A stretch of DNA of 64,000 nt, taken from Paraburkholderia acidicola. GTDB taxonomy: Bacteria > Pseudomonadota > Gammaproteobacteria > Burkholderiales > Burkholderiaceae. Of this stretch, positions 51,784 through 59,148 are shown in pieces; positions within the stretch are counted from its first letter, which is position 1; every line of letters starts with the position of its first letter. The position numbers and the translations under genes are program-made. The DNA lies in NCBI RefSeq assembly GCF_002362315.1, contig NZ_MTZV01000004.1, positions 1,116,001-1,180,000 on the forward strand. The letters are read 5' to 3'. The notes beneath the pieces were generated by a model, which worked only from the letters and a program-made list of their open reading frames with translations, was not told the origin of the DNA and ran no database searches.

Positions 51784-52328
51784 TTCTGTGCCACTCCAAG
51801 GATGTAGGACACGGAACACACGTACGTCGACACCGGGTTCGCCATGCACCAGTTGATATCGTTGTCGAGCGACAGCTTGTAGAGCGGCTTCTCGCCTTCG
51901 TTGCGACTGCACAGGCAGTGTCCGCAACTGGTCGTGCCGCAGCAGTCGTTGTACGAGACCATGTAGTCGCGACCATCGTTGGGATTGCGACAGGTGCCGA
52001 TCCACGTGATCGGCGATGGCGTGCTGCCGGGCGGACAACTGGTCGACGTGCCGCCGCAGCAACTGCATAACCAGCCGTCGACAGCGCAGTATTTCCAGTA
52101 GTCGCAGCTCTTCGGATCGTTGACGCCGGCGGCTAACGCACCTGAAGCACCCGATGCACCAGAAGCAGCGGCCGGCGTCTGTGCATTGGCGACACGGTCG
52201 TACGGCAACAGCGGCAAAGCCGCAGCCCCCGCAACCGCACGCCCGAGACGCGCCAATGCGCCACGGCGTGAGCTGCGCTGCGCGACGTTGCGCGCCGATT
52301 GAACGAACATTGCATCAAACCATTTCAT
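51780..52328 (-). CDS. mauA: TTQ amine dehydrogenase, light (beta) chain
   Basis: A 182-residue precursor. Residues 15-50 form a twin-arginine-type leader (SSRRGALARLGRAVAGAAAL). The mature chain is almost fully recognisable: CDYWKYCAVDGWLCSCCGG, CPPGSTPSPITWIGTC, SYNDCCG and NDINWCMAN. Trp109 and Trp160 fall at the 51-residue spacing of Trp57/Trp108 of Paracoccus methylamine dehydrogenase, which join to form the tryptophan tryptophylquinone. The catalytic Asp76 (Asp128 here) and Asp32 (Asp84) are kept, as are the many Cys. By memory the CAVDG...STPSPI part is nearer aromatic amine dehydrogenase, so aauA is an alternative name. GAGGAG precedes the ATG at 52328. Confidence 0.95.
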   Translation of the reverse strand: MKWFDAMFVQSARNVAQRSSRRGALARLGRAVAGAAALPLLPYDRVANAQTPAAASGASGASGALAAGVNDPKSCDYWKYCAVDGWLCSCCGGTSTSCPPGSTPSPITWIGTCRNPNDGRDYMVSYNDCCGTTSCGHCLCSRNEGEKPLYKLSLDNDINWCMANPVSTYVCSVSYILGVAQK

Positions 52329-52348
52329 CGCGGCTCCTCGCGTTGTGA

Positions 52349-52978
52349 TCACCAGGCTTGCGCGGCGGACTGCCGCTGCTTGCCGGAATATTCCTGAATC
52401 GATGCGACACCTTGCTCCCTCGCTTCGAACAGGCTTTCGAGGTGTTCGCGCGTATTCACCAGTCCCTTCGCGCGCACAGTGCCGAATTCGTCGAGCAGCA
52501 CCGCGTACGGCAGCTTGCCGATCTGATACGTCTGTCCGAGCTCCTGCGACAACACATAGGGCACCGGATTAACCGCCGATTCGAGACCGGCACGCCGATA
52601 GAACGCGCTGTGTTCGCTGCGCTCACCATCGCTTGCGAGCACGACGCGATACGGCTGACGTTCGTTCGCGATGATCGACGGCAGAAGCGGCAGCAACTTC
52701 TTGCAGATCGGGCAGGTCGGCGACAGGAAGAACAGCAGCGTGCCGCGCCCCGCTTCGTCGAGACCGCCGATCTTCACCGGACGCTCCCGCAGATCGAACA
52801 GTTCGAACATCGGCGCGAGGCTGCCGACGGCCGGCCCCTTGTCGATCACGAGCGCGCCGACCGGCATCAGACGTTCGTACAGCACGCCGATTTGCCGCGC
52901 GAGCGCGAGACACAGCGCAACCAGAGCCGCAGTCGCGACCCACAACACCAGATTCGAAATCAGCAGTGCGTTCAACAT
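52349..52978 (-). CDS. mauD: Amine dehydrogenase maturation protein MauD
   Basis: A 209-residue membrane-anchored thioredoxin-like protein. One N-terminal helix (LLISNLVLWVATAALVALCL) precedes ALARQIGVLYERLMPVGALV and a periplasmic thioredoxin fold with the redox site SPTCPICKKL. MauD is needed to form the six disulfides of the light chain. I start it at the ATG 52978, matching the start context of the duplicated upstream ORF (ATG-TTG); an ATG two codons earlier is possible. mauA begins 20 bp downstream. Confidence 0.94.
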   Translation of the reverse strand: MLNALLISNLVLWVATAALVALCLALARQIGVLYERLMPVGALVIDKGPAVGSLAPMFELFDLRERPVKIGGLDEAGRGTLLFFLSPTCPICKKLLPLLPSIIANERQPYRVVLASDGERSEHSAFYRRAGLESAVNPVPYVLSQELGQTYQIGKLPYAVLLDEFGTVRAKGLVNTREHLESLFEAREQGVASIQEYSGKQRQSAAQAW

Positions 52979-52980
52979 GA

Positions 52981-53151
52981 TCATGTCCGAGGTTTTTTGG
53001 GTTTCGATACGTTCGATAGCCACAGATCGACGACAAAGCAGACGCTCAAAACAAGCAATACGGAAAAGAACACGGTGAGGTGGTTCACGAGGAACAGTGC
53101 AGCAATCGCCATCCACAGCACGAGGCTAAAAACCAGTACGACGCTCAACAT
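52981..53151 (-). CDS. 56-residue membrane protein resembling a MauD N-terminus joined to a MauE C-terminus
   Basis: An ORF wedged between mauE and mauD. It starts two bases after the mauE stop (AGGACGTGACCATG) and its TGA overlaps the alternative upstream mauD ATG. Residues 1-22 (MLSVVLVFSLVLWMAIAALF) align with the MauD start at about half the positions. Residues 26-56 (TVFFSVLLVLSVCFVVDLWL...KPKKPRT) align with the last 31 residues of MauE (TVFFAVLFIVGAYYVVDLLL...KLKNLRT) at about half. The DNA at both stop/start junctions is alike (GGACRTGAYCATGTTGA). It is therefore a probable product of an old tandem duplication of the mauE-mauD boundary. Two membrane helices; function unknown. Confidence 0.72.
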   Translation of the reverse strand: MLSVVLVFSLVLWMAIAALFLVNHLTVFFSVLLVLSVCFVVDLWLSNVSKPKKPRT

Positions 53152-53153
53152 GG

Positions 53154-53711
53154 TCACGTCCTGAGATTCTTGAGCTTCGGTGCATTCGCGAGCAGCAGGT
53201 CGACGACGTAGTACGCACCGACGATAAACAGCACGGCGAAAAACACCGTCGCGTAGTCGAGCACGAATACCTGGCGCGCCGTTACCGGCTGCAGCGCTGG
53301 CCACAGCAACACGGCCAGCGCGGCCACGCGACCGACGTGCCAGTAACCGATACCGCTCGATGCCGCTTCGGATGGCGTTTCGACAAAGCCACCGCAACCG
53401 CAGTCGATTGCATCGTTGCCGCGCAGCAGGTTGACCAGCAACGCGATTGCAAAAACACCGAGCAGGCATTCCAGACCGAGCGCGGCAAACGGGCGCATCG
53501 GCACATACAGCAAGCCCAGTGCAAACACGGCTTCCAGAACCGGGACGACAGGCGCCGCATAAGGCATCAACCGCGCAGGCACGAGCCGGTAGGCGCCGAA
53601 TGCCGCGGTGAAGGCCGTGAGGCTGCGAAACTTCGTTAGTGCCGACAGAAAGAAAACGATTGCGCCGGCCGCCACGCTGATGTGGCGCAACACGGGATCG
53701 AGAGCAAACAT
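53154..53711 (-). CDS. mauE: Amine dehydrogenase maturation protein MauE
   Basis: A 185-residue inner-membrane protein with about five helices. MauE features are HISVAAGAIVFFLSALTKFR, LGLECLLGVFAIALLVNLLR and the Cys motif AIDCGCGG. MauE works with MauD in making or exporting the light chain; without either, the light chain is lost. The start at 53711 lies 62 bp after mauB. The last 31 residues are repeated in the small ORF that follows. Confidence 0.93.
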   Translation of the reverse strand: MFALDPVLRHISVAAGAIVFFLSALTKFRSLTAFTAAFGAYRLVPARLMPYAAPVVPVLEAVFALGLLYVPMRPFAALGLECLLGVFAIALLVNLLRGNDAIDCGCGGFVETPSEAASSGIGYWHVGRVAALAVLLWPALQPVTARQVFVLDYATVFFAVLFIVGAYYVVDLLLANAPKLKNLRT

Positions 53712-53773
53712 GAGTTCTCCGGTGACAGACTTGCGTGCCGTTCAGATTCGAACGGCACGATGGCGTGTAGCGG

Positions 53774-54928
53774 CTAGTAAGCGGCCATCACGTCGAAGCT
53801 TTCGCCGAGCTGCTTTTCGTTCTGCAAAAGCTTGCCGCTCGCCGCATCGAGCACGATCAGGTCGGCTCCACCGGTGCCGTACACGACGGGCTTGTCGTCC
53901 TGCGATACCTGGATCGACGTGATCGGTTCGACCTTCAGCGCGGCGAGGTTCCAGCGCGCGATGCGCGTACGCCGTGCGAGGTCGTAGACCCAGATCTCCG
54001 TGCCGGGGTCCTTGTGCGAACCGTCGACGCCTTGATGCATTGCCACGTAGATACGCCCGGTCTTCTCCTGCAGCGCGAACGGTTGATTGCCGCCAGGCCG
54101 CCAGCCCGCGGCGCGCTCCGGTTCGCTTAACAAGCTCCACGGTGGCCCGAACTGCCCCGCACCCTTCGAGAAATCCGCCGTGCGGATCATGCCGTGATGC
54201 GACAGGAACACGTACCTGTCGCCGAGGCGTTGTGCATTGACATACAGCGGGTCTTTGTCGACGTCGATGAATGCGTCGCTTTGCTGGCGCGAGATTTCCT
54301 TACCGGCATCGTTAAGCGTAAAGGTCAACGCGCGGCCGCTTTCGCACAGCGCGGTGACACGACGATTGCCCGACGGATAGGACAACACGCAGCCCGCCGT
54401 ATCGATCTCGCCGGCGACTTTCCGATGCTGTAGATCCACCACCGTGATCGACGTCGCCGGCGTGATGTTGGATACGTAAGCAAACTTGCCGTCGCGACTC
54501 ACCGACGTATCGAAGCTCGCAGTAACGACCTGAACGTGCTTCGGCGGAAGCACGACTTCGGCGATTTTTTCGAAGCTGTTGTTGTCGGTAATCTCGAGCA
54601 CATCGGTGCGATCGCCGCGTGTGCCGCGCGACAGATAGCTCGTCGCGACATAGCTGTAGCGACGATCCGGCGATGCAGCAAGACCTGGCCAGGAGCCCGC
54701 GCCGACCTGCGCGACGATCTTCTTGTGATCGGCGTCGTAGATCACGAGCCGGGCATCGATCATGTGGCTGTTGGCGGCGTCGACCAGATAGAGCCAATGC
54801 GGCCCGGGCTTCGGAACCGGTTCGATGCTGAGCGTTTCGGTCTTCAGGGGCGGCGCGGCAACGCTTGCCGCAGACGCTCCCAGCGCGACCAACGTCGCCG
54901 CCATTCGCCAGACGCCACCTTGATTCAT
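53774..54928 (-). CDS. mauB: TTQ amine dehydrogenase, heavy (alpha) chain
   Basis: A 384-residue periplasmic seven-bladed beta-propeller subunit. A signal peptide (MAATLVALGASAASVAA) precedes typical MADH/AADH heavy-chain text: GPHWLYLVDAANSHMIDARL, GSWPGLAASPDRRYSYVATS, YLSRGTRGDRTDVLEI, VTASFDTSVSRDGKFAYVSN and EIWVYDLARRTRIARWNL. Length agrees with the family. It starts at ATG 54928 six bases after GGGAG; the longer open frame to 55306 is rejected because it overlaps the tautomerase gene. First gene of the operon, with a 145-bp gap upstream that could hold its promoter. Confidence 0.95.
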   Translation of the reverse strand: MNQGGVWRMAATLVALGASAASVAAPPLKTETLSIEPVPKPGPHWLYLVDAANSHMIDARLVIYDADHKKIVAQVGAGSWPGLAASPDRRYSYVATSYLSRGTRGDRTDVLEITDNNSFEKIAEVVLPPKHVQVVTASFDTSVSRDGKFAYVSNITPATSITVVDLQHRKVAGEIDTAGCVLSYPSGNRRVTALCESGRALTFTLNDAGKEISRQQSDAFIDVDKDPLYVNAQRLGDRYVFLSHHGMIRTADFSKGAGQFGPPWSLLSEPERAAGWRPGGNQPFALQEKTGRIYVAMHQGVDGSHKDPGTEIWVYDLARRTRIARWNLAALKVEPITSIQVSQDDKPVVYGTGGADLIVLDAASGKLLQNEKQLGESFDVMAAY

Positions 54929-55073
54929 CACCACTCCCATGCGTAGAAATCGTGCGGATCGCTTGAATGCAGCGATCTCGCACCACCTTCTTTTCGATAA
55001 AGGAAATCTCGCAGGAAGCTTAGGCGGACGGCCTGTCCCGGCACTATCCGATTTCGACGGGAATGTGTAACAG

Positions 55074-55532
55074 CTACGCGTCGCGCATCGTGTGCTGCAA
55101 ATGCGCGTAACCCGCGGCGCGCGCGAAATCGGCAAACGTCCACACCACACCGCTTGCGCCCCATGCACCGTCGGCCACGTCGTGCAAGACAACCGAGGTT
55201 TCCAGGCGGCGCGTCTCATCCGCCGGCAGCGACTGCCTGAACGCGGTATGCACAAGCTCGACATAACGGCTACGTGCAGCGTCATCGAGCACACCCGCAG
55301 GCACATAGACCAGCGCCACGCACGGCAGAAACTGCGCCGTCACATCGATTCCTCCGCAACTCCAGTTGCCGGCTTCGACTTCTTCGATCAACACCCAGCA
55401 CAGAAACCGCTTCGCCGGATCGGCCGGAATCTGTTCCGCCGATGCCGCTGCGTCGCTAATCCCCGCAGCAAGCGCCGCGCGACTCGAGCCAGCAAACGAA
55501 CCCCGCGGAATCTTCACAAAAATGTTTGGCAT
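55074..55532 (-). CDS. Tautomerase-superfamily protein
   Basis: 152 residues, twice the length of a 4-oxalocrotonate tautomerase unit. It begins MPNIFVKIPRGSF, so after Met removal Pro1 would be the catalytic base as in the whole superfamily. The second half has CVALVYVPAGVLDDAARSRY and ETSVVLHDVADGAWGASGVV, a second tautomerase-like beta-alpha-beta. It is cytosolic. It precedes mauB on the same strand by 145 bp and is divergent from a GlxA-type regulator. The substrate is unknown; a role in the aromatic or aldehyde products of amine oxidation is only a guess. Confidence 0.82.
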   Translation of the reverse strand: MPNIFVKIPRGSFAGSSRAALAAGISDAAASAEQIPADPAKRFLCWVLIEEVEAGNWSCGGIDVTAQFLPCVALVYVPAGVLDDAARSRYVELVHTAFRQSLPADETRRLETSVVLHDVADGAWGASGVVWTFADFARAAGYAHLQHTMRDA

Positions 55533-55625
55533 ATCGATACGCAAGTGAACAGAAAGCTTGTATTGAAGTGTTTTTAGCGTCAAAATCACAGTGTCTGATT
55601 CAACTTTTTTAGGGCTTAATCCGAC

Positions 55626-56606
55626 ATGTTTGATTTTACGGTTCTCGTCCTGGAAGATGCCTATCCCAGCAGCGTCACGATCACGCTCGACGTCCTCAGT
55701 GCGGCCACGGGGCTGGCGGCGCAAGCGGGTGTCGTGGCACCGCGATGGCGCTTGTGTTCGGTCGATGGTGGGTCGGTTCAACTGCAGACTGGCTTGACGG
55801 TGGAGACATCCCGATTGCCGGTGCGCTCAAGAGAAGACCGGTCGATATGGGTCGTGCCGGGTCTCGGCGTCAGTCCAGCGGCGTCGCTCACGCAGCGACT
55901 CGAATACGAAGATGCGGTGCGCGCAATCAAGGCGCTCGCGCGGCATGCGAAGGCCGGCGGACATGTCGCCGCTTCGTGTTCGGCGGTGTTTCTGTTGAAC
56001 GCAGCGGGCTTGCTGCAGGGTCGGCGGGCGACCACGTCGTGGTGGCTCGCGCCGTTGTTGAAAAGAATGGGACCGGACTGCGCGGTCGATGCCGACCGGA
56101 TGGTGTGTGCGGACGGCCCGGTCGTCACGGCCGGCGCCGCATTCGCGCAGACCGACCTGATGCTGCATCTGATCCGCGAGCGCTGCGGCAATGCGCTCGC
56201 GGATATCGTGTCGCGCATGCTGCTAATCGATGGACGCCAGGCTCAGGCGCCGTTCATCGTGCCGGAAGTCATGGCTAACGGAAACGATCTGGTGGCGCGG
56301 CTGGCAGCGCGCGTCGAATGTGCGCTGCCGCATCCAACCGCTGTGACGGCGTTGGCGCAGGAGTTCTGCATGTCGGAGCGTACGCTGTCGCGGCACGTTC
56401 GCCGGGCAACGGGAAAGAGCACGCTCGCGCTGGTGCAAAGCGTGCGGATGCGTCGGGCGCGGGTTCTGCTGGAGACCAGTCGCATGACGGTCGAACAGGT
56501 CGCCGAAGCGGTGGGCTACCGCGATTCGACGGCGCTGCGACGTTTGATGAAACGCGTGTCGGGTGCGAATCCTGGCCGATATCGGCCGGCAGTCGCGGCG
56601 CCCTAA
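55626..56606 (+). CDS. GlxA-type AraC regulator (DJ-1/PfpI domain plus AraC HTH)
   Basis: 326 residues. Residues 1-190 are a DJ-1/PfpI-like domain with the nucleophile-elbow type sequence HVAASCSAVFLLNAAG and RATTSWWLAPLL. Residues 225-322 are the AraC DNA-binding domain (VTALAQEFCMSERTLSRHVR, MTVEQVAEAVGYRDSTALRR). Divergent from the tautomerase gene 93 bp away; it may control that gene and possibly the amine dehydrogenase operon beyond it. Confidence 0.92.
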   Translation: MFDFTVLVLEDAYPSSVTITLDVLSAATGLAAQAGVVAPRWRLCSVDGGSVQLQTGLTVETSRLPVRSREDRSIWVVPGLGVSPAASLTQRLEYEDAVRAIKALARHAKAGGHVAASCSAVFLLNAAGLLQGRRATTSWWLAPLLKRMGPDCAVDADRMVCADGPVVTAGAAFAQTDLMLHLIRERCGNALADIVSRMLLIDGRQAQAPFIVPEVMANGNDLVARLAARVECALPHPTAVTALAQEFCMSERTLSRHVRRATGKSTLALVQSVRMRRARVLLETSRMTVEQVAEAVGYRDSTALRRLMKRVSGANPGRYRPAVAAP

Positions 56607-56607
56607 T

Positions 56608-57525
56608 TCAGACGGCGGCGGTGCCCGGCTGCGCAAATTCCTCGCTCAGAAAATCGACGCACACCCGTACCTTCGCCGACTGCGCGAGCCGCGCCGGATA
56701 CACGGCCCACAGGTTCGCCGGTTGCGTGACGTCGGGCAGCACCTGCTGCAACTGGCCGCTCTCGAGCAGCGGCCGCACATCCCACATCGAGCGCAGCACG
56801 ATGCCGCGTCCCGCCAGTGCCCATTGCACGGCCACCTCGCCGTGATTGGTCGACAGCGGCCCAGTGACCTTGACCGATATCACTTCGCCGCGCACCGTCA
56901 AACGCCACAAACCAAACGGATGGTCGCGCTCCTTGATCGCGAGACACGCATGCGACGACAGATCGGCGAGCTGTTTCGGCGCACCGTGCTGCGCCAGATA
57001 ATCGGGCGACGCGCACAAAACCCGATGATTCGACGCGAGCCGCTTCGCGATCAGATGCGACGCGATGTCGTCGCCGATGCGGATATCGAGGTCGAAGCCT
57101 TCACCGCCTACGTCAACGAGCCGGTCGAACAGATCGAGCCGCACGTTGAGCTGCGGAAACTGCTCCGAGAAACGCGCCAGCGCGGGCGCAATGAACCGCC
57201 TGCCGAAACCGAAACTGCTGGAGATGCGCAACTTGCCGGCCGGAATGCGGCGCGTGGTGGAGACGTCCTCGACGAGATGCTCGACGTCGTCGAGTATCTT
57301 TTCCGCCCATGCGTAGACACGTTCGCCGGCTTCGGTAATCGCAACCCTCCGCGTGGAACGATGTAGCAGCCGTGTGCCGAGCGTCGCCTCGAGCACGTTG
57401 ATTCGCTTGCTGACGTATGCGGCCGACACCGATAACGCTTCGGCTGCCGCGCTAAAACTCGACTTGCGCGCCACTTCACAAAACACGCGCAAATCGCCGA
57501 GATCGGGTGACGGGACGGCATTCAT
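56608..57525 (-). CDS. LysR-family regulator divergent from tartrate dehydrogenase
   Basis: 305 residues. Helix-turn-helix DLRVFCEVARKSSFSAAAEA then LSVSAAYVSKRINVLEATLG, followed by KLRISSSFGFGRRFIAPALA and FDLDIRIGDD of the effector domain. This is the TtuA-like group that controls tartrate use. The ATG at 57525 (after GAGGCGAG) is chosen because the upstream start at 57555 lies inside the probable operator. Its stop lies two bases from that of the GlxA-type gene. Confidence 0.93.
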   Translation of the reverse strand: MNAVPSPDLGDLRVFCEVARKSSFSAAAEALSVSAAYVSKRINVLEATLGTRLLHRSTRRVAITEAGERVYAWAEKILDDVEHLVEDVSTTRRIPAGKLRISSSFGFGRRFIAPALARFSEQFPQLNVRLDLFDRLVDVGGEGFDLDIRIGDDIASHLIAKRLASNHRVLCASPDYLAQHGAPKQLADLSSHACLAIKERDHPFGLWRLTVRGEVISVKVTGPLSTNHGEVAVQWALAGRGIVLRSMWDVRPLLESGQLQQVLPDVTQPANLWAVYPARLAQSAKVRVCVDFLSEEFAQPGTAAV

Positions 57526-57537
57526 GGCTCGCCTCTT

Positions 57538-57556
57538 TGTACACGATTCGTGCACA
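57538..57556. promoter_or_regulatory. Dyad upstream of the tartrate LysR gene
   Basis: TGTACACGA-T-TCGTGCACA is a 19-bp dyad with 8 of 9 arm positions matching. It lies 12 bp upstream of the LysR start in the 121-bp divergent region with ttuC, so it is a good candidate regulator site. Confidence 0.5.
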
Positions 57557-57646
57557 GTGACTTAACTGAAGCCGCCATTTTAAGATCAAAGAGAAGGAAT
57601 AGACTAGCCGCTGTCAGACCCACGAAGACTCGCGGAGGAACAGGAC

Positions 57647-58729
57647 ATGGCGAACAAGTACCAGATTGCGGTGATCCCCGGCGACGGCATCGGTGTCGAG
57701 GTGATGCCCGAAGCACTCAGGACACTGGATGCGGTAGGCAAGCGTTTCGGCATCGATTTCGAATACCGGCACATCGAGTGGGCGAGCTGCGCGTATTACG
57801 CGAAGCACGGCCAGATGATGCCGCACGACTGGAAGGCCCAACTGCAATCCGCCGATGCGATCCTGTTCGGCGCAGTCGGCTGGCCCGACACGGTGCCGGA
57901 CCACATCTCGCTGTGGGGCTCGCTGCTCAAGTTCCGTCGCGAATTCGACCAGTACATCAACCTGCGGCCTGCCCGTCTTTTCGCTGGTGTCCCTTCGCCG
58001 CTCGCGGGCCGCAAGGCGGGCGACATCGACTTCTGGATCGTGCGCGAGAACACCGAAGGCGAATATTCGTCGGTGGGCGGTGTGATGTTCGAAGGCACCG
58101 AGCGCGAATTCGTGCTGCAGGAATCCATCTTCACGCGGCACGGCAGCGAGCGCGTGTTGAAGTTCGCATTCGATCTCGCTCAACGGCGTGAACGCAAGAA
58201 GATCACCGTTGCAACGAAGAGCAACGGCATCGCCATCAGCATGCCGTGGTGGGACAAGTGTGCAGCGGGCATCGCCGCGCAGTATCCCGACGTGACGTGG
58301 GACAAGCAGCACATCGATATTCTCTGCGCGCGTTTCGTGCTGAACCCCGATCGCTTCGACGTCGTCGTGGCGACCAATCTGTTCGGCGACATCCTGTCGG
58401 ATCTCGGGCCAGCCTGTACCGGCACGATCGGGCTCGCGCCGTCAGCCAACATGAATCCGGACAGGAAGTTTCCTTCGCTGTTCGAGCCGGTGCACGGATC
58501 GGCGCCCGATATCGCGGGCAAGAACATCGCTAATCCGATTGCGATGATCTGGTCCGCGGCGATGATGCTCGACTTTCTCGGCAATCACGCGGGCAAGGAG
58601 CGCGAGGCGCACGATGCGATTCTGGCGGCTATCGAGGCAACGCTGATCGAAGGACCGCATACCGGTGACCTCGGCGGCAACGCGAGTACCACGGATGTCG
58701 GTCAGGCGATCGCGGCGAAACTGGCTTAG
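57647..58729 (+). CDS. ttuC: Tartrate dehydrogenase/decarboxylase
   Basis: A 360-residue cytosolic NAD-dependent enzyme of the isocitrate/isopropylmalate dehydrogenase family. Clear marks are IAVIPGDGIGVEVMPEAL, AYYAKHGQMMPHDW, ILFGAVGWPDTVPDHISLWG, NLRPARL, VRENTEGEYSS, NLFGDILSDLG and EPVHGSAPDIAGKNIANP. It oxidises tartrate or D-malate and can decarboxylate them to pyruvate or glycerate. GGAGG precedes the ATG. Divergent from its LysR gene. Confidence 0.95.
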   Translation: MANKYQIAVIPGDGIGVEVMPEALRTLDAVGKRFGIDFEYRHIEWASCAYYAKHGQMMPHDWKAQLQSADAILFGAVGWPDTVPDHISLWGSLLKFRREFDQYINLRPARLFAGVPSPLAGRKAGDIDFWIVRENTEGEYSSVGGVMFEGTEREFVLQESIFTRHGSERVLKFAFDLAQRRERKKITVATKSNGIAISMPWWDKCAAGIAAQYPDVTWDKQHIDILCARFVLNPDRFDVVVATNLFGDILSDLGPACTGTIGLAPSANMNPDRKFPSLFEPVHGSAPDIAGKNIANPIAMIWSAAMMLDFLGNHAGKEREAHDAILAAIEATLIEGPHTGDLGGNASTTDVGQAIAAKLA

Positions 58730-58761
58730 GCAGAAGGGCGGCGCACCTCGCAAGGCACGCC

Positions 58762-59112
58762 CTATTCCACCGTAATCGTTGCCTTCATGTTCGGATGGAT
58801 GCCGCAAAATATCTTGTAGGTACCCGGCTTGTCGAACTTGAATTGATAGGTGTCGTTCTGATCGAGCGCACCGGAGCGGAACAAGCCGCTGTCGTTCACA
58901 ACCGTGTGCGGTTCGCCATCGAGGTTTTTCCACGTGACGGTCGAACCCGCCTTGACGGTCAACGACATCGGCATAAACATGAAATTCTTGATGACGACCG
59001 CACTGGGTTCTGCGGCTCGTGCGATGGAAATGGAAGCGCCCATGGAAGCAGCGCTAAACAGCACGGCGCCGAGCGCGGCGATAACGGCGCGGCGAGAAAG
59101 TATCATTGGCAT
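58762..59112 (-). CDS. Amicyanin-type cupredoxin (type 1 copper protein)
   Basis: A 116-residue exported blue-copper protein. A leader with SRRAVIAALGAVLFSAASMG (possibly Tat-type) ends near ARA. The copper ligands are visible: His69 in GEPHTVV and Cys103, His106, Met109 in FCGIHPNMKA. The short C-x2-H-P-x-M loop is the amicyanin spacing; plastocyanin and pseudoazurin have longer ones. Amicyanin takes electrons from methylamine dehydrogenase, and a TTQ dehydrogenase is coded 3.8 kb away. Here, however, the gene is last in a set with a metallophosphoesterase, anti-sigma and ECF sigma gene. Confidence 0.88.
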   Translation of the reverse strand: MPMILSRRAVIAALGAVLFSAASMGASISIARAAEPSAVVIKNFMFMPMSLTVKAGSTVTWKNLDGEPHTVVNDSGLFRSGALDQNDTYQFKFDKPGTYKIFCGIHPNMKATITVE

Positions 59113-59148
59113 GATGCAAGTCCTGGCTAAATAAACGTATCGACTCGT

